A stretch of DNA of 22,852 nucleotides from DATLCI01 sp035526435. Lineage in GTDB: Bacteria; Acidobacteriota; Terriglobia; Terriglobales; Acidobacteriaceae. The stretch covers positions 1 to 22,852 of the forward strand of contig DATLCI010000163.1 in assembly GCA_035526435.1 (NCBI GenBank), read 5' to 3'. How positions within the stretch are numbered: position 1 is the stretch's first letter; every line of letters starts with the position of its first letter. Positions 14,993 through 22,662 of this stretch are shown piece after piece. The notes under the pieces were generated by a model. That model did not search any database. It was not told where the DNA came from and worked only from the letters and a program-made list of their open reading frames with translations. A program made the position numbers and the translations under genes.

Positions 14993-16306
14993 TCAGCCGA
15001 TTTTGTCCAGCAGTGGTCCTGGATCGCGGCGGCTCGTGGTCGTCTTGCCCTTACCCACACCGGCTACCGTGGCCGCCGCCTCCTGCCCATATTTCTCCAG
15101 CAGGACCGGCACCAGCGCCCCTTCGGCTTCCTTGGTGAATGTCATATGGCCGTCCGTGCGGTCAATGCGGATGAAATCGCCCAGCTTTACTTGGCTGGTC
15201 GCCACCAGGTTCGCCATCGGGAAGACCACGTTCTTCTCGATCGAACGCTTCAAGTGCCGCGCGCCGTATTTGGCGTCCGTACCCTCTTCCAGCAAGAACT
15301 TCTTCACCTCAGGCGTACAACTGAAGACGAACTGGCTGTTGCCCGTCGCCTGCAGGATGCGCTGCTGGACCATTCCTAATTCGATCTCCAATATCTGCTC
15401 CAGGTGCTCCGGACGCAGCATGTTGAAAACCACCGTCTTGTCGATGCGGTTCATGAACTCCGGGGAGAACTTCCGTCGCGCGGCGTCTACCGCGGTCCGC
15501 GTCAGCTTCTCATCCATCTTCGGGTCCACATGGCCGGGCTTCTGCGCGAATCCCAGGCCACCGTTGATCAGGTCGTTCATCTCGCCCGCGCCCAGGTTGG
15601 AGGTCATGAAGATCATGCACTGGGAAAGGTCTACCCGCCGGTTGTCGCCGAGCGTTAGCGTCGCCTTGTCCAGGATGCCCAGCAACAACTGCCATAGGGC
15701 GTCGCTGGCTTTTTCAATCTCGTCGAATAGCAACAACGAAAGCTTCAGTTTTTCGGTATGGTGTTGGTTCAGGGCTTCTTGCGTCAGTAGCGGATGCGTC
15801 TCGCGATGCCCCAGATATCCCGGAGGCGAGCCGATCAGCTTTGCGATCTCATGACTATGCTGGAACTCCGCGCAATCGATCTTGATAATGGCGCGCGCAT
15901 CGCCGAACATTGCTTCCGCCATGGCTTCTACCACGCGGGTCTTGCCGGAGCCCGTCGGGCCCAGGAACAAAAAGTTCCCTACCGGGCGCCCGGGGGCATT
16001 CAACCCCGCAAGGAACATCTGGTAGATCTCGGCGACCTTCTCGATTGCCGATTCCTGGCCAACGATCTTGCGGCGTAGTGAAAGTTCAAATTCCTGGGCA
16101 TCGCTGCTTCGGAGCGTGGGATCGAGCGCAGTATTAAGACCGGTTTTCATGACTGAATGGCCTTTGATTTCCTTGGGGGGCCCGGCAGCTTCCTCCGTTG
16201 CGCGAAAGAATGCTGTCAGCCTTTTCAGATGGAATTGCAAGCCTCTGAGTTGTAAGCCTTTTTTCTTCCGCCTGGGGGTGGGCATCTTCTCCACCTCGGG
16301 CTCCAT
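14993..16306 (-). CDS. Single-AAA-domain Clp (HSP100 D2-like) ATPase
   Basis: An AAA+ unfoldase related to the second ATPase module of ClpA/ClpB/ClpC, lacking an N domain and D1. Counting from the ATG at 16306: Walker A GPTGSGKT (116-123), pore loop GSPPGYLGH with Tyr 164, Walker B LLLFDE (191-196), sensor 1 Asn 237 (MTSNLG), Arg finger R287 (FMNRID), and sensor 2 Arg 350 in YGARHLKR. LGF (251-253) sits where ClpA/ClpC/ClpX carry their IGL/VGF/IGF ClpP-docking tripeptide. Residues 1-70 are basic and not recognised. Met at 16306 is preferred because GGAG lies five nt upstream; an in-frame ATG at 16354 would add 16 residues without a ribosome-binding site. ClpX proper is unlikely: no zinc-binding domain. 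A strong terminator follows. Confidence 0.85.
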   Translation of the reverse strand: MEPEVEKMPTPRRKKKGLQLRGLQFHLKRLTAFFRATEEAAGPPKEIKGHSVMKTGLNTALDPTLRSSDAQEFELSLRRKIVGQESAIEKVAEIYQMFLAGLNAPGRPVGNFLFLGPTGSGKTRVVEAMAEAMFGDARAIIKIDCAEFQHSHEIAKLIGSPPGYLGHRETHPLLTQEALNQHHTEKLKLSLLLFDEIEKASDALWQLLLGILDKATLTLGDNRRVDLSQCMIFMTSNLGAGEMNDLINGGLGFAQKPGHVDPKMDEKLTRTAVDAARRKFSPEFMNRIDKTVVFNMLRPEHLEQILEIELGMVQQRILQATGNSQFVFSCTPEVKKFLLEEGTDAKYGARHLKRSIEKNVVFPMANLVATSQVKLGDFIRIDRTDGHMTFTKEAEGALVPVLLEKYGQEAAATVAGVGKGKTTTSRRDPGPLLDKIG

Positions 16307-16396
16307 CGCATCTCCAAAGGAGTAGCCCGATTGGTCACTAGGCGTTTTTTTCATGCATGCTATGATGCGTCTTCCCCCGAGTCAGGTCTCGCACCA

Positions 16397-17908
16397 ATGT
16401 CATTATTGATCTCCGGACGCCGGTTTTCCTCCTTGCTCTTTTCTCTCCTCGCTTTCTTCTCTGTTCTGCTTGCATCGTGCACGGTGCAATCTCCAGCATC
16501 GGTGCAAAAACCATCGCAAGTCGCTGAAAACCCAGTGCCTTCAGCTTCCGCCGTCAGTTCACCGGGCGAACTCCACTACACCGTCAGGGGATCCGAATCC
16601 ACGACTAGTCTCGCGCGTAAGTTCCTCGCGCAGTCGAGCCTGATGACCGTCGCGGAACTCGACCAAGCCATCCGCCAACGCAATCACCTAAAAGGTGGAT
16701 TAAAGAACGGCCAGGAAGTCGTCATTCCCACCCTCGAAGCCCAGCCGATCGTGGAAAAATCCCGCCAGACTCCCAAAGATGCCGACCTCCGCGCTATTTA
16801 CTTTACCGGCAACACCGCGGGCAGCGTTTACGGTATGGAACTCGCCCGCAAGTGGCAACAGGCCGGCGGCAATGCCGTCGTCTTCGACATCAAGGACAGC
16901 GACGGAACCCTCAGCATCGCCTTCGACCATCCGCTGGCGCCCAAGCGGCGACCTCTGATCAGCAATCTGCCGAAGTATGTTCGCTTCCTGCATTCGCTGA
17001 ACTTGCACGCCATTGCCCGCATCGCTCTCTTCCGCGATGACAACATCGCGCAGAAACATTCGCAGCTCGCCGTTCAGTCCCGCGCCACCGGGAAGCCCTG
17101 GTCAGAGAACGGCAAACAAGTGTGGGCGGATTCATCGAATCCTGAGGTTCAGCGCTACAACATCGATCTGGCCAAATTCGTAGCGAGTTCAGGTGTAGAT
17201 GAAGTCCAGTTCGACTATGTTCGCTTCCCTGCTGAAGGCAATCAGGCCGACGCCAAGTTTGCCTTCGAGTCATCGCCCGCAAAGCTGAAGCGTTCCGACG
17301 TCATCGCCAACTTCCTGCAGCAGGCTTACTCGGAATTGAAGCCGACCGGCACCCTGCTTTCGGTTGACGTCTTTGGCGTGATGGCCTGGCAGCGCAGCGT
17401 TGATCTCGCGCACACCGGACAAGACATCGCCGAAATGGCCAAGCACTGCGACGTGCTCTCGCCCATGATCTACCCGTCACATTTTTTTGGTATGGACGGC
17501 TACGCCCTACCCGGCGACGCTCCCGAGCACTTCATCTCCACTTCCATGCAGCGCTTCCACAAGATCACCGTCGGGACCGGCGTGGTCATTCGTCCGTGGC
17601 TGCAAGCCTTTGCCTGGAAGACGAAGACCTACTCGCCCGAATACATCAAGGTGCAAGTGCTTGCCTCCAAGCAACGCGGCGGCATTGGCTTCTTACTGTG
17701 GAACGCTCGCAATGATTACGTCCGCCCGCTAGCGGCCATGCCCGCCATGGTTGCCGACGCCAATCGCTACTTCGGCAAAGCCGACCCCGCGGCAGTCGAA
17801 CGCGAAGTGGCGGCTGCGAAAAAGGCGGCGCCACTAAAACCCTCCGTTCACGCGCCGGCTCCGACGTCGGCTCCCAAACCCACGGTGCCGGCTGCGCCTT
17901 CGCTGTAA
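16397..17908 (+). CDS. Lipoprotein with LysM-like region and DUF4015 putative glycoside hydrolase domain
   Basis: The N-terminus is a lipoprotein signal (hydrophobic stretch ending LLASC, Cys 28), making it a substrate of Lgt. The ATG at 16397 is chosen because it begins this signal; the longer in-frame start at 16331 would overlap the divergent ATPase gene's upstream part. Residues about 60-115 (LHYTVRGSESTTSLARKF...GQEVVIP) resemble a LysM-type glycan-binding repeat. Residues about 130-460 match the putative glycosyl hydrolase family DUF4015, with 'DLRAIYFTGNTAG', 'VQFDYVRFP', 'LSVDVFGVMAW' and 'SPMIYPSHF' in TIM-barrel order. Acidic residues of these strands are likely catalytic, but this is unproven. 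The C-terminal 40 residues are Ala/Pro-rich. A role in cell-wall or surface-glycan turnover is inferred. Confidence 0.85.
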   Translation: MSLLISGRRFSSLLFSLLAFFSVLLASCTVQSPASVQKPSQVAENPVPSASAVSSPGELHYTVRGSESTTSLARKFLAQSSLMTVAELDQAIRQRNHLKGGLKNGQEVVIPTLEAQPIVEKSRQTPKDADLRAIYFTGNTAGSVYGMELARKWQQAGGNAVVFDIKDSDGTLSIAFDHPLAPKRRPLISNLPKYVRFLHSLNLHAIARIALFRDDNIAQKHSQLAVQSRATGKPWSENGKQVWADSSNPEVQRYNIDLAKFVASSGVDEVQFDYVRFPAEGNQADAKFAFESSPAKLKRSDVIANFLQQAYSELKPTGTLLSVDVFGVMAWQRSVDLAHTGQDIAEMAKHCDVLSPMIYPSHFFGMDGYALPGDAPEHFISTSMQRFHKITVGTGVVIRPWLQAFAWKTKTYSPEYIKVQVLASKQRGGIGFLLWNARNDYVRPLAAMPAMVADANRYFGKADPAAVEREVAAAKKAAPLKPSVHAPAPTSAPKPTVPAAPSL

Positions 17909-17964
17909 CCGGTCGACCAGATTAATCTGCAAAAACTTCGCATAGGCCGCCGTTCTATTGCGGT

Positions 17965-17970
17965 TATAAT
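17965..17970 (+). promoter_or_regulatory. Likely -10 element of ilvE
   Basis: TATAAT, a consensus -10, lies 107 nt before the ilvE start codon and 57 nt after the preceding stop. A matching -35 at 16-18 nt is not evident. Transcription from here (about 17977) would give a roughly 100-nt leader containing the folded element at 18006-18054. Confidence 0.5.
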
Positions 17971-18005
17971 CTAACCAGTTCGACCCTGAGTTTTATTCAA
18001 CATTT

Positions 18006-18054
18006 GATCGGGCAGCTCCAGAAGGTGAGTCACGGTAGACCGTGGCTGCCTATC
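18006..18054 (+). promoter_or_regulatory. Structured 5' leader of ilvE
   Basis: GGCAGC (18011-18016) pairs with GCTGCC (18045-18050). Inside it, CACGG (18031-18035) and CCGTG (18040-18044) close a TAGA loop, stacked directly on the outer helix and leaving a 14-nt one-sided bulge. GAT/ATC (18006-18008 and 18052-18054) can extend the base. It lies nine nt before the GGAG ribosome-binding site. It resembles no leader I recognise, and no T-run follows, so any control would probably act on translation rather than termination. Confidence 0.4.
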
Positions 18055-18076
18055 CTTGATTTGAGGAGTGCAGCGG

Positions 18077-19021
18077 ATGGCCATTCAACCGACCGAGAAG
18101 ATCTGGCACAACGGAAAACTTATCCCTTGGAACGACGCCAAGATCCACATCATGTCGCACGTGGTGAATTATGGCTCGTCAGTATTCGAGGGTGTCCGTT
18201 GCTATGCTTTGCCCAAGGGTCCTGCCATCTTCCGCGCGGCTGAACATGCCCAGCGTCTGCTTGATTCGGCCAAGATCTATCGCATTGACACCACCTTCAC
18301 CGTAGATGACATTGTCACCGCTATGGTCGAAGTCGTGGGCGCCAATGGCGTCTCGCCTTGCTACATCCGTCCCCTGATCTTCCGCGGATACGGCGAAGTC
18401 GGCGTCAACCCCAAAGGTTCGCCCACTGAGGTCTATGTCGCCAATTATCCCTGGGGAAAATATTTAGGCGGCGGCAAGCCTGAAGAAGGTGTGGACGTCT
18501 GCGTGAGCTCCTGGACGCGCATTGCTCCCAACACCATGCCCACTATGGCCAAGTCCGGAGCGAATTACATGAACTCCCAACTCATCAAGATGGAAGCCAT
18601 CGCCAACGGATACGTCGAAGGCATTGCGCTTGACGTGAATGGCTACGTCAGCGAAGGCTCCGGTGAGAACCTTTTCGTGGTGAAAAATGGCACCATTCTC
18701 ACGCCCCCTATCGGCAATTCAGTCCTGCCCGGCATCACCCGCGACTCCGTCTTGAAGCTGGCTAAGGACCAGGGCATTCCGGTGATCGAACAGATTATTC
18801 CCCGCGAATTGCTCTACCTTGCGGACGAAGTCTTCTTCAGCGGCACCGCCGCCGAGATCACTCCCATCCGTTCCGTCGACCGCATCAACGTAGGCAAAGG
18901 TGTCGCCGGACCGATTACCCTCGGTTTGCAGCGTGACTTCCTTTCGATCGTGCAGGGCAAGACCGAAGATCGCTTCCACTGGTTCACTCCGGTGCCGGTC
19001 AAGCAACCCGTCGGAGTTTAA
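18077..19021 (+). CDS. ilvE: Branched-chain amino acid aminotransferase
   Basis: IlvE transfers the amino group between glutamate and the keto acids of Leu, Ile and Val, in the cytosol, with PLP. The 314-aa protein is a fold-type IV enzyme: NYGSSVFEGVRCY (31-43), RPLIFRGYGEVGV (98-110), the Schiff-base Lys in MAKSGANYMNS (K159), the EGSGENLFVV segment (193-202), and FSGTAAEITPI near the C-terminus. The ATG at 18077 is chosen because GAGGAG lies eight nt upstream; an in-frame GTG at 18068 overlaps that site. It stands alone with its own promoter-like TATAAT, a structured leader and a strong terminator, so it is probably monocistronic. D-amino acid or ADC lyase homologues are excluded by the length and motifs, though not absolutely. 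Confidence 0.93.
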   Translation: MAIQPTEKIWHNGKLIPWNDAKIHIMSHVVNYGSSVFEGVRCYALPKGPAIFRAAEHAQRLLDSAKIYRIDTTFTVDDIVTAMVEVVGANGVSPCYIRPLIFRGYGEVGVNPKGSPTEVYVANYPWGKYLGGGKPEEGVDVCVSSWTRIAPNTMPTMAKSGANYMNSQLIKMEAIANGYVEGIALDVNGYVSEGSGENLFVVKNGTILTPPIGNSVLPGITRDSVLKLAKDQGIPVIEQIIPRELLYLADEVFFSGTAAEITPIRSVDRINVGKGVAGPITLGLQRDFLSIVQGKTEDRFHWFTPVPVKQPVGV

Positions 19022-19032
19022 TTCTTCTGTAG

Positions 19033-19065
19033 GGCGCAGGAATTTCCTGCGCCGTTTTTATTTTG
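19033..19065 (+). terminator. Rho-independent terminator of ilvE
   Basis: Perfect 8-bp stem GGCGCAGG / CCTGCGCC (19033-19040 and 19046-19053) with a 5-nt loop, followed by GTTTTTATTTTG. It starts 12 nt after the ilvE stop. Confidence 0.9.
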
Positions 19066-19099
19066 TGCCGCTCTAATAGCCATCTCAAGGAGAATCCCT

Positions 19100-19636
19100 A
19101 TGTCCACTACACCCGCATCCGCGAAAGCTGCCATCACCCCGCAATATGCTGACATCATCCGCACCATGAACCTTCAGACTCTCCAAAACGAGTTCGCCAC
19201 CACCGCCAAGGTGATCCGCGCCGTTCCTGACGCCAAGAGCTCCTACAAACCCGACCCCAACGCCAAATCCGCCGCTGAACTTGCCTGGCACATCGCCTCC
19301 AGCGAAATTTGGTTCCTGGACAGCATCGCCAACGGCAAGTTTGTCCCCGGTGCAGAAAATGATTACAAAAACCCGGGCACCATCGAAGGCATCGCTGCTT
19401 GGTATGAAAAAGAGACCAAGCGCGGCGTGGAAGCCGTGGCCAAGCTTTCGCCTGACCAGCTCGTTCAGCCTCTCGACTTCTTCGGCGCCTTCCAACTCCC
19501 GACCTTCGCTTACCTGACCTTCCAACTCGTGCATGGCGTCCATCACCGCGGACAGCTATCCACCTATCTGCGTCCCATGGGCTCGAAGGTTCCCAGCATT
19601 TACGGCGGCAGCTTCGACGATCCCTGGAAGGGCTAG
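19100..19636 (+). CDS. DinB-family protein
   Basis: A 178-residue four-helix-bundle protein of the DinB/YfiT type, putative metal-dependent enzymes often acting in thiol or damage-response chemistry. The three expected His metal ligands are present: H64 (LAWHIASSE), H145 and H149 (LVHGVHHRGQLSTYLRPMG). The C-terminal 'KVPSIYGGSFDDPW' is also typical. No signal peptide is seen, so it is cytosolic. AAGGAG eight nt upstream supports ATG 19100. Terminators on both sides show that it is transcribed alone. The substrate is unknown, and there is no sign of SOS control upstream. Confidence 0.88.
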   Translation: MSTTPASAKAAITPQYADIIRTMNLQTLQNEFATTAKVIRAVPDAKSSYKPDPNAKSAAELAWHIASSEIWFLDSIANGKFVPGAENDYKNPGTIEGIAAWYEKETKRGVEAVAKLSPDQLVQPLDFFGAFQLPTFAYLTFQLVHGVHHRGQLSTYLRPMGSKVPSIYGGSFDDPWKG

Positions 19637-19655
19637 TTCTCCCTTACCGAGCAAC

Positions 19656-19693
19656 AAAAGGCACAGGCTCTTAGCCTGTGCCTTTTTTGTTTT
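19656..19693. terminator. Bidirectional rho-independent terminator between dinB-like gene and ndh
   Basis: A long perfect stem, AAAAGGCACAGGCT / AGCCTGTGCCTTTT (19656-19669 and 19673-19686), with a 3-nt loop. On the + strand it runs on into TTGTTTTG. On the - strand the stem ends in TTTTGTTG. It sits between convergent genes and can serve both. Confidence 0.88.
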
Positions 19694-19719
19694 GGAGACC
19701 GGAGACTGGATACTGGCTA

Positions 19720-20979
19720 CTACTTATCCGTGATCAGCCGCGCGCTCTTCTGAAAACTCAGATACGCCCACAGCCAATCGAGCAGAACAAAGAACCGATT
19801 CCGGAATCCGATGAGGAAGTAAAGATGGATGCCCAGCCATGCCATCCACGCAAGAAACCCTGAGAGCTCGATCCCGAACGGCAACTGTCCTACGCCCTTC
19901 GTCCGCCCGATCGTCGCCAGACTTCCCTTGTCCCAATAATGAAACGTCCCGCGATGGTCGCGCTCCAAGTCGCGCTGTATCGCCTTGGCCACGAACTGCC
20001 CCATCTGGATCGCCGCGGGCGCCACGCCGGGGACAGGCTTGCCTTCCTCGTCCGGATACGTCGCCAGATCGCCGATCACAAACACGTTGCGATGCTCTGG
20101 CAGCGCCAGGTCTCCACCCACCTGCACCCTTCCTGCCCGGTCGGTTTTTGCGGACAGTTTCTTCCCCAGCGGCGACGCCGCCACGCCCGCCGCCCACAAC
20201 GTCACTGCCGCAGGAATAATCTCTTCGCCGACAAAAACTCTCCCCGCTTCCACTTTTGTCACCAGCGTGCTGGTCCGCACTTCCACGCCCAACTCGCGCA
20301 ACTGCCGCTCCGCGCTCGCGGAAAGTTTTTCCGTGTATGCCGCCAACACGCGCGGGCCACCTTCCAGCAAAATGACGCGCGCCTTTTCCGGATCGATCGC
20401 GCGAAAATCGTTTTGCATGAACCGGTGCGCGATGTCGGCGATCGCTCCCGCCAACTCTACGCCGGTCGGCCCCGCGCCAATGACCACAAAATTCAGCTCC
20501 TCCTGCTTGCCTTCGGCCGCTGCCTTGCGCTCCGCCTGCTCAAACACCGTCAGCACTCGCCGGCGTATCTCCAACGCATCTTCCAAAGTCTTCAGTCCGG
20601 GCGCTGCTCCCGCCCACTCATCGTGCCCAAAGTAAGCGTGGGTCGCCCCCGCCGCCACGATCAAATAGTCATACTCCAGCGGACTCGCCGAGTCCTTGAG
20701 AAACACCTGCTGCTTTTCCAAGTCGAAGCCCACCACTTCACCCAGCAGCACTTCTACGTTCTTATGCTTGCGGAATATCCCGCGAATGGGCGACGCGATC
20801 TCTGCCGGCGACAGCACCGCCAGCGCCACTTGATAAAGCAATGGCTGGAAAGTATGGTGGTTTTTCCGGTCTATGATCGTGATCTCGACGTCGGCCCCCG
20901 ACGCCGCCAGCCCCTGGGCCGCATTCAGTCCGCCAAAGCCCGCGCCCACAATGATCACCCGGGGCTGTTTTGCCGTCAT
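19720..20979 (-). CDS. ndh: Type II NADH:quinone oxidoreductase (NDH-2)
   Basis: A single-subunit, non-proton-pumping NADH dehydrogenase that passes electrons to quinone at the inner face of the membrane. The two dinucleotide-binding motifs are GAGFGG (12-17, FAD) and GAGPTG (168-173, NADH), with VFVIGDLA (299-306) contacting FAD. APAAIQMGQ (320-328) matches the quinone-site segment. The C-terminal 45 residues are hydrophobic and amphipathic (FLAWMAWLGIHLYFLIGFRNRFFVLLDWLW), which fits membrane attachment. At 419 aa the length is normal. AGGGAG six nt upstream (minus strand) supports the ATG at 20979. It is divergent from pilT across a 138-nt gap. Sulfide:quinone or other FAD oxidoreductases are less likely given the Gln-site motif. 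Confidence 0.93.
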   Translation of the reverse strand: MTAKQPRVIIVGAGFGGLNAAQGLAASGADVEITIIDRKNHHTFQPLLYQVALAVLSPAEIASPIRGIFRKHKNVEVLLGEVVGFDLEKQQVFLKDSASPLEYDYLIVAAGATHAYFGHDEWAGAAPGLKTLEDALEIRRRVLTVFEQAERKAAAEGKQEELNFVVIGAGPTGVELAGAIADIAHRFMQNDFRAIDPEKARVILLEGGPRVLAAYTEKLSASAERQLRELGVEVRTSTLVTKVEAGRVFVGEEIIPAAVTLWAAGVAASPLGKKLSAKTDRAGRVQVGGDLALPEHRNVFVIGDLATYPDEEGKPVPGVAPAAIQMGQFVAKAIQRDLERDHRGTFHYWDKGSLATIGRTKGVGQLPFGIELSGFLAWMAWLGIHLYFLIGFRNRFFVLLDWLWAYLSFQKSARLITDK

Positions 20980-21117
20980 AGTTCTCCCTTTAGGTGAGAC
21001 TTTCCATTGTAAATTAAGGCTTTACCCTCGCTTTTCGGGGCGCAATCCTCCCATTCCCCGATTGCTTAATCACGTCCATCGTGATAATTTTCGGCTTCGC
21101 CCTCACGGAGAAGATGC

Positions 21118-22242
21118 ATGCCCCATATTGACGACCTGCTACGTATTGCCATGGAGCGCAAGGCTTCTGACTTGCACCTCAAGGTGGGTAACTACCCCCA
21201 CTGCCGCATTGACGGCGACCTCATCCCCATCAGCGACCAGCCGCGCGTCTCCGCCGAAGACATGCTCAATATGGCTTTCAGCATGATGTCGAACCGGCAG
21301 AAGCAGAAATTCAAGGATTCCTCCGAGCTCGATATGGCCTACGGCGTCGCCGGCCTCGGACGCTTCCGTGTCAATGTCTTCCAGCAGCGCGGCAACGTCG
21401 GACTCGTCCTCCGCGTCATTCCCACCAAGATCAAGGCGCTCGAAGAGCTCTTCATGCCCAAGATCATTGAGGACATCTGCGAAGCCGCCCGCGGACTCGT
21501 CCTCGTCACCGGCGTCACCGGCTCCGGTAAGTCAACCACGCTGGCCGCTATGCTGGATCGCATCAACTCCACGCGCCAGGAGCACCTCATCACCATTGAG
21601 GATCCCATCGAGTTCCTGCACCGCGATAAAAAAGGCTTCGTCAACCAGCGCGAGGTCGAGGTGGATACGCCGTCCTTCGGTTCGGCGTTGCGTGCCAGCC
21701 TCCGTCAGGATCCAGACATCATCCTCGTGGGCGAAATGCGCGACCTGGAGACTATCGGCACCGCGCTACACGCCGCCGAGACCGGCCACTTGGTCTTCTC
21801 CACCTTGCACACCCTGGACGCGGTCGAAACCATCAACCGCATCATCTCCGTATTCCCGCCGCCCGAGCAGAAACAAGTCCGCCTGCAACTCGCCACCACG
21901 CTCAAGGCCGTCATCAGCCAACGCTTGGTCAAGCGCGCCGACGGTACCGGCCGCGTGCCCGCCGTGGAAGTCCTGATCTCCACCGCTTACGTGAAGGAAT
22001 GCATCATCACGCCGGAAAAGACCCGCGTGATCCATGAAGCCATCACTCAGGGCGGCACCCAATATGGCATGCAGAGCTTCGATCAGTCGCTCTATGACCT
22101 TTATCACCAGGGCCTCATCACCTACGAGACCGCCTTGGAGAATGCCACCAACCCCGACGACTTCAAGCTCAAGGTCCAAGGTATCGGCTCTACCGCTGAC
22201 TCCGCCCGCGAGCAGATGGACGCCGCGAAGTTCGGAAGATAG
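21118..22242 (+). CDS. pilT: Type IV pilus retraction ATPase PilT
   Basis: PilT is the hexameric cytosolic ATPase that depolymerises type IV pili for twitching. The N-terminal PAS-like domain begins IDDLLRIAMERKASDLHLKVG. Walker A GVTGSGKS (132-139), the Asp box ITIEDPIEF (158-166), Walker B DPDIILVGEMRD (198-209) and the His box STLHTLDA (228-235) are all intact. The region that in classical PilT reads AIRNLIRE is instead VKECIITPE (292-300), followed by the normal GMQSFDQSLYDLYHQGLI. ATG 21118 is chosen because GGAG lies seven nt upstream; an ATG at 21114 is out of frame. TTGCTT/GATAAT (21062-21067 and 21083-21088) could be a promoter with a short 15-nt spacer. No other pilus genes are in the window. 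A terminator follows. Confidence 0.95.
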   Translation: MPHIDDLLRIAMERKASDLHLKVGNYPHCRIDGDLIPISDQPRVSAEDMLNMAFSMMSNRQKQKFKDSSELDMAYGVAGLGRFRVNVFQQRGNVGLVLRVIPTKIKALEELFMPKIIEDICEAARGLVLVTGVTGSGKSTTLAAMLDRINSTRQEHLITIEDPIEFLHRDKKGFVNQREVEVDTPSFGSALRASLRQDPDIILVGEMRDLETIGTALHAAETGHLVFSTLHTLDAVETINRIISVFPPPEQKQVRLQLATTLKAVISQRLVKRADGTGRVPAVEVLISTAYVKECIITPEKTRVIHEAITQGGTQYGMQSFDQSLYDLYHQGLITYETALENATNPDDFKLKVQGIGSTADSAREQMDAAKFGR

Positions 22243-22271
22243 CGTTCGGTCGTAGATCTCGGATCCAAGCA

Positions 22272-22306
22272 AAAGGCGCAGCCCCAGGGCTGCGCCTTTG
22301 TTTTTG
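22272..22306. terminator. Rho-independent terminator of pilT
   Basis: Perfect 12-bp stem AAAGGCGCAGCC / GGCTGCGCCTTT (22272-22283 and 22288-22299), 4-nt loop, then GTTTTTG. It lies 30 nt after the pilT stop. The minus strand also ends in TTTTGC, so it may stop transcription of the downstream minus-strand gene too. Confidence 0.9.
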
Positions 22307-22310
22307 CATT

Positions 22311-22378
22311 GTCATCCCGAGCGCGCCGCGAGCGTAAGTGAGCGGCGACGAGCGACCCCTACTGTCGCGAAGGAGCCT
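22311..22378. repeat. REP-like intergenic element
   Basis: The segment reads GTCATCCCGAGCG...GCGAAGGAGC with an internal inverted repeat CGCCGC / GCGGCG (22324-22329 and 22342-22347). It resembles the short 'GTCAT(C/T)C(C/T)GAGCG...CGAAGGA' sequences dispersed between genes in many soil bacterial genomes. Only one copy is in the window, so repetition cannot be shown here. Confidence 0.4.
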
Positions 22379-22404
22379 AACAAGCCAACTTGCTAGAGCT
22401 ATTT

Positions 22405-22661
22405 CTCCGCGCCTTCGCGTCTCCGCGTCTCCGCGGTGGATTGCTCTTGTTCTTGCCTTTGCTCGTCACCCTTCTTTGCTTTTCTCCGCGCCTTCGCGTC
22501 TCCGCGGTGGATTTTGCTCCTGTTCTTGCCTTTGCTCGTCACCCTTCTTTGATTTTCTCCGCGCCTTCGCGTCTCCGCGGTGGATTTTGCTCTTGTCCTT
22601 GCCTTTGCTCGTCACCCTTTTTTGCCTTTGACTTCTCCGTGTCTCCGTGCCTCCGTGGTGA
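22405..22661. repeat. Tandem repeat, about 3.4 copies of a 73-79 bp unit
   Basis: Copies begin with CTCCGCGCCTTCGCGTCTCC at 22405, 22484 and 22557; a diverged partial copy begins CTCCGTGTCTCCGTG at 22635. Each full unit continues with CGCGGTGGATT and a pyrimidine-rich stretch containing TTGCCTTTGCTCGTCACCC. The first copy holds one additional short CTCCGCGT repeat. The sequence is low in complexity and strand-asymmetric (C/T-rich on +). Open frames across it, translating as Arg/Gly-rich or Leu/Ser-rich repeats, have no start signals and are not considered genes. The last copy reaches within a few bases of the stop codon of the next minus-strand gene. Together with 22243-22404, it fills the roughly 420-nt gap after pilT. 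Confidence 0.85.
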
Positions 22662-22662
22662 A

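Noticed and set aside
15003..15854. 283-codon + strand open frame
   Set aside because: Antisense to the Clp-type ATPase, which has every catalytic motif; the antisense product shows none.
19939..20997. 352-codon + strand open frame
   Set aside because: Antisense shadow of the NDH-2 gene. Its Arg/His-rich composition is typical of reverse-strand translation in GC-rich DNA.
12780..22242. MglA and PilT as one motility operon
   Set aside because: They are about 8 kb apart with convergent and divergent unrelated genes and several terminators between; only a loose functional link can be suggested.
22405..22661. Possible CRISPR array
   Set aside because: The repeats are tandem, with conserved rather than unique intervening sequence, and no cas genes are near.
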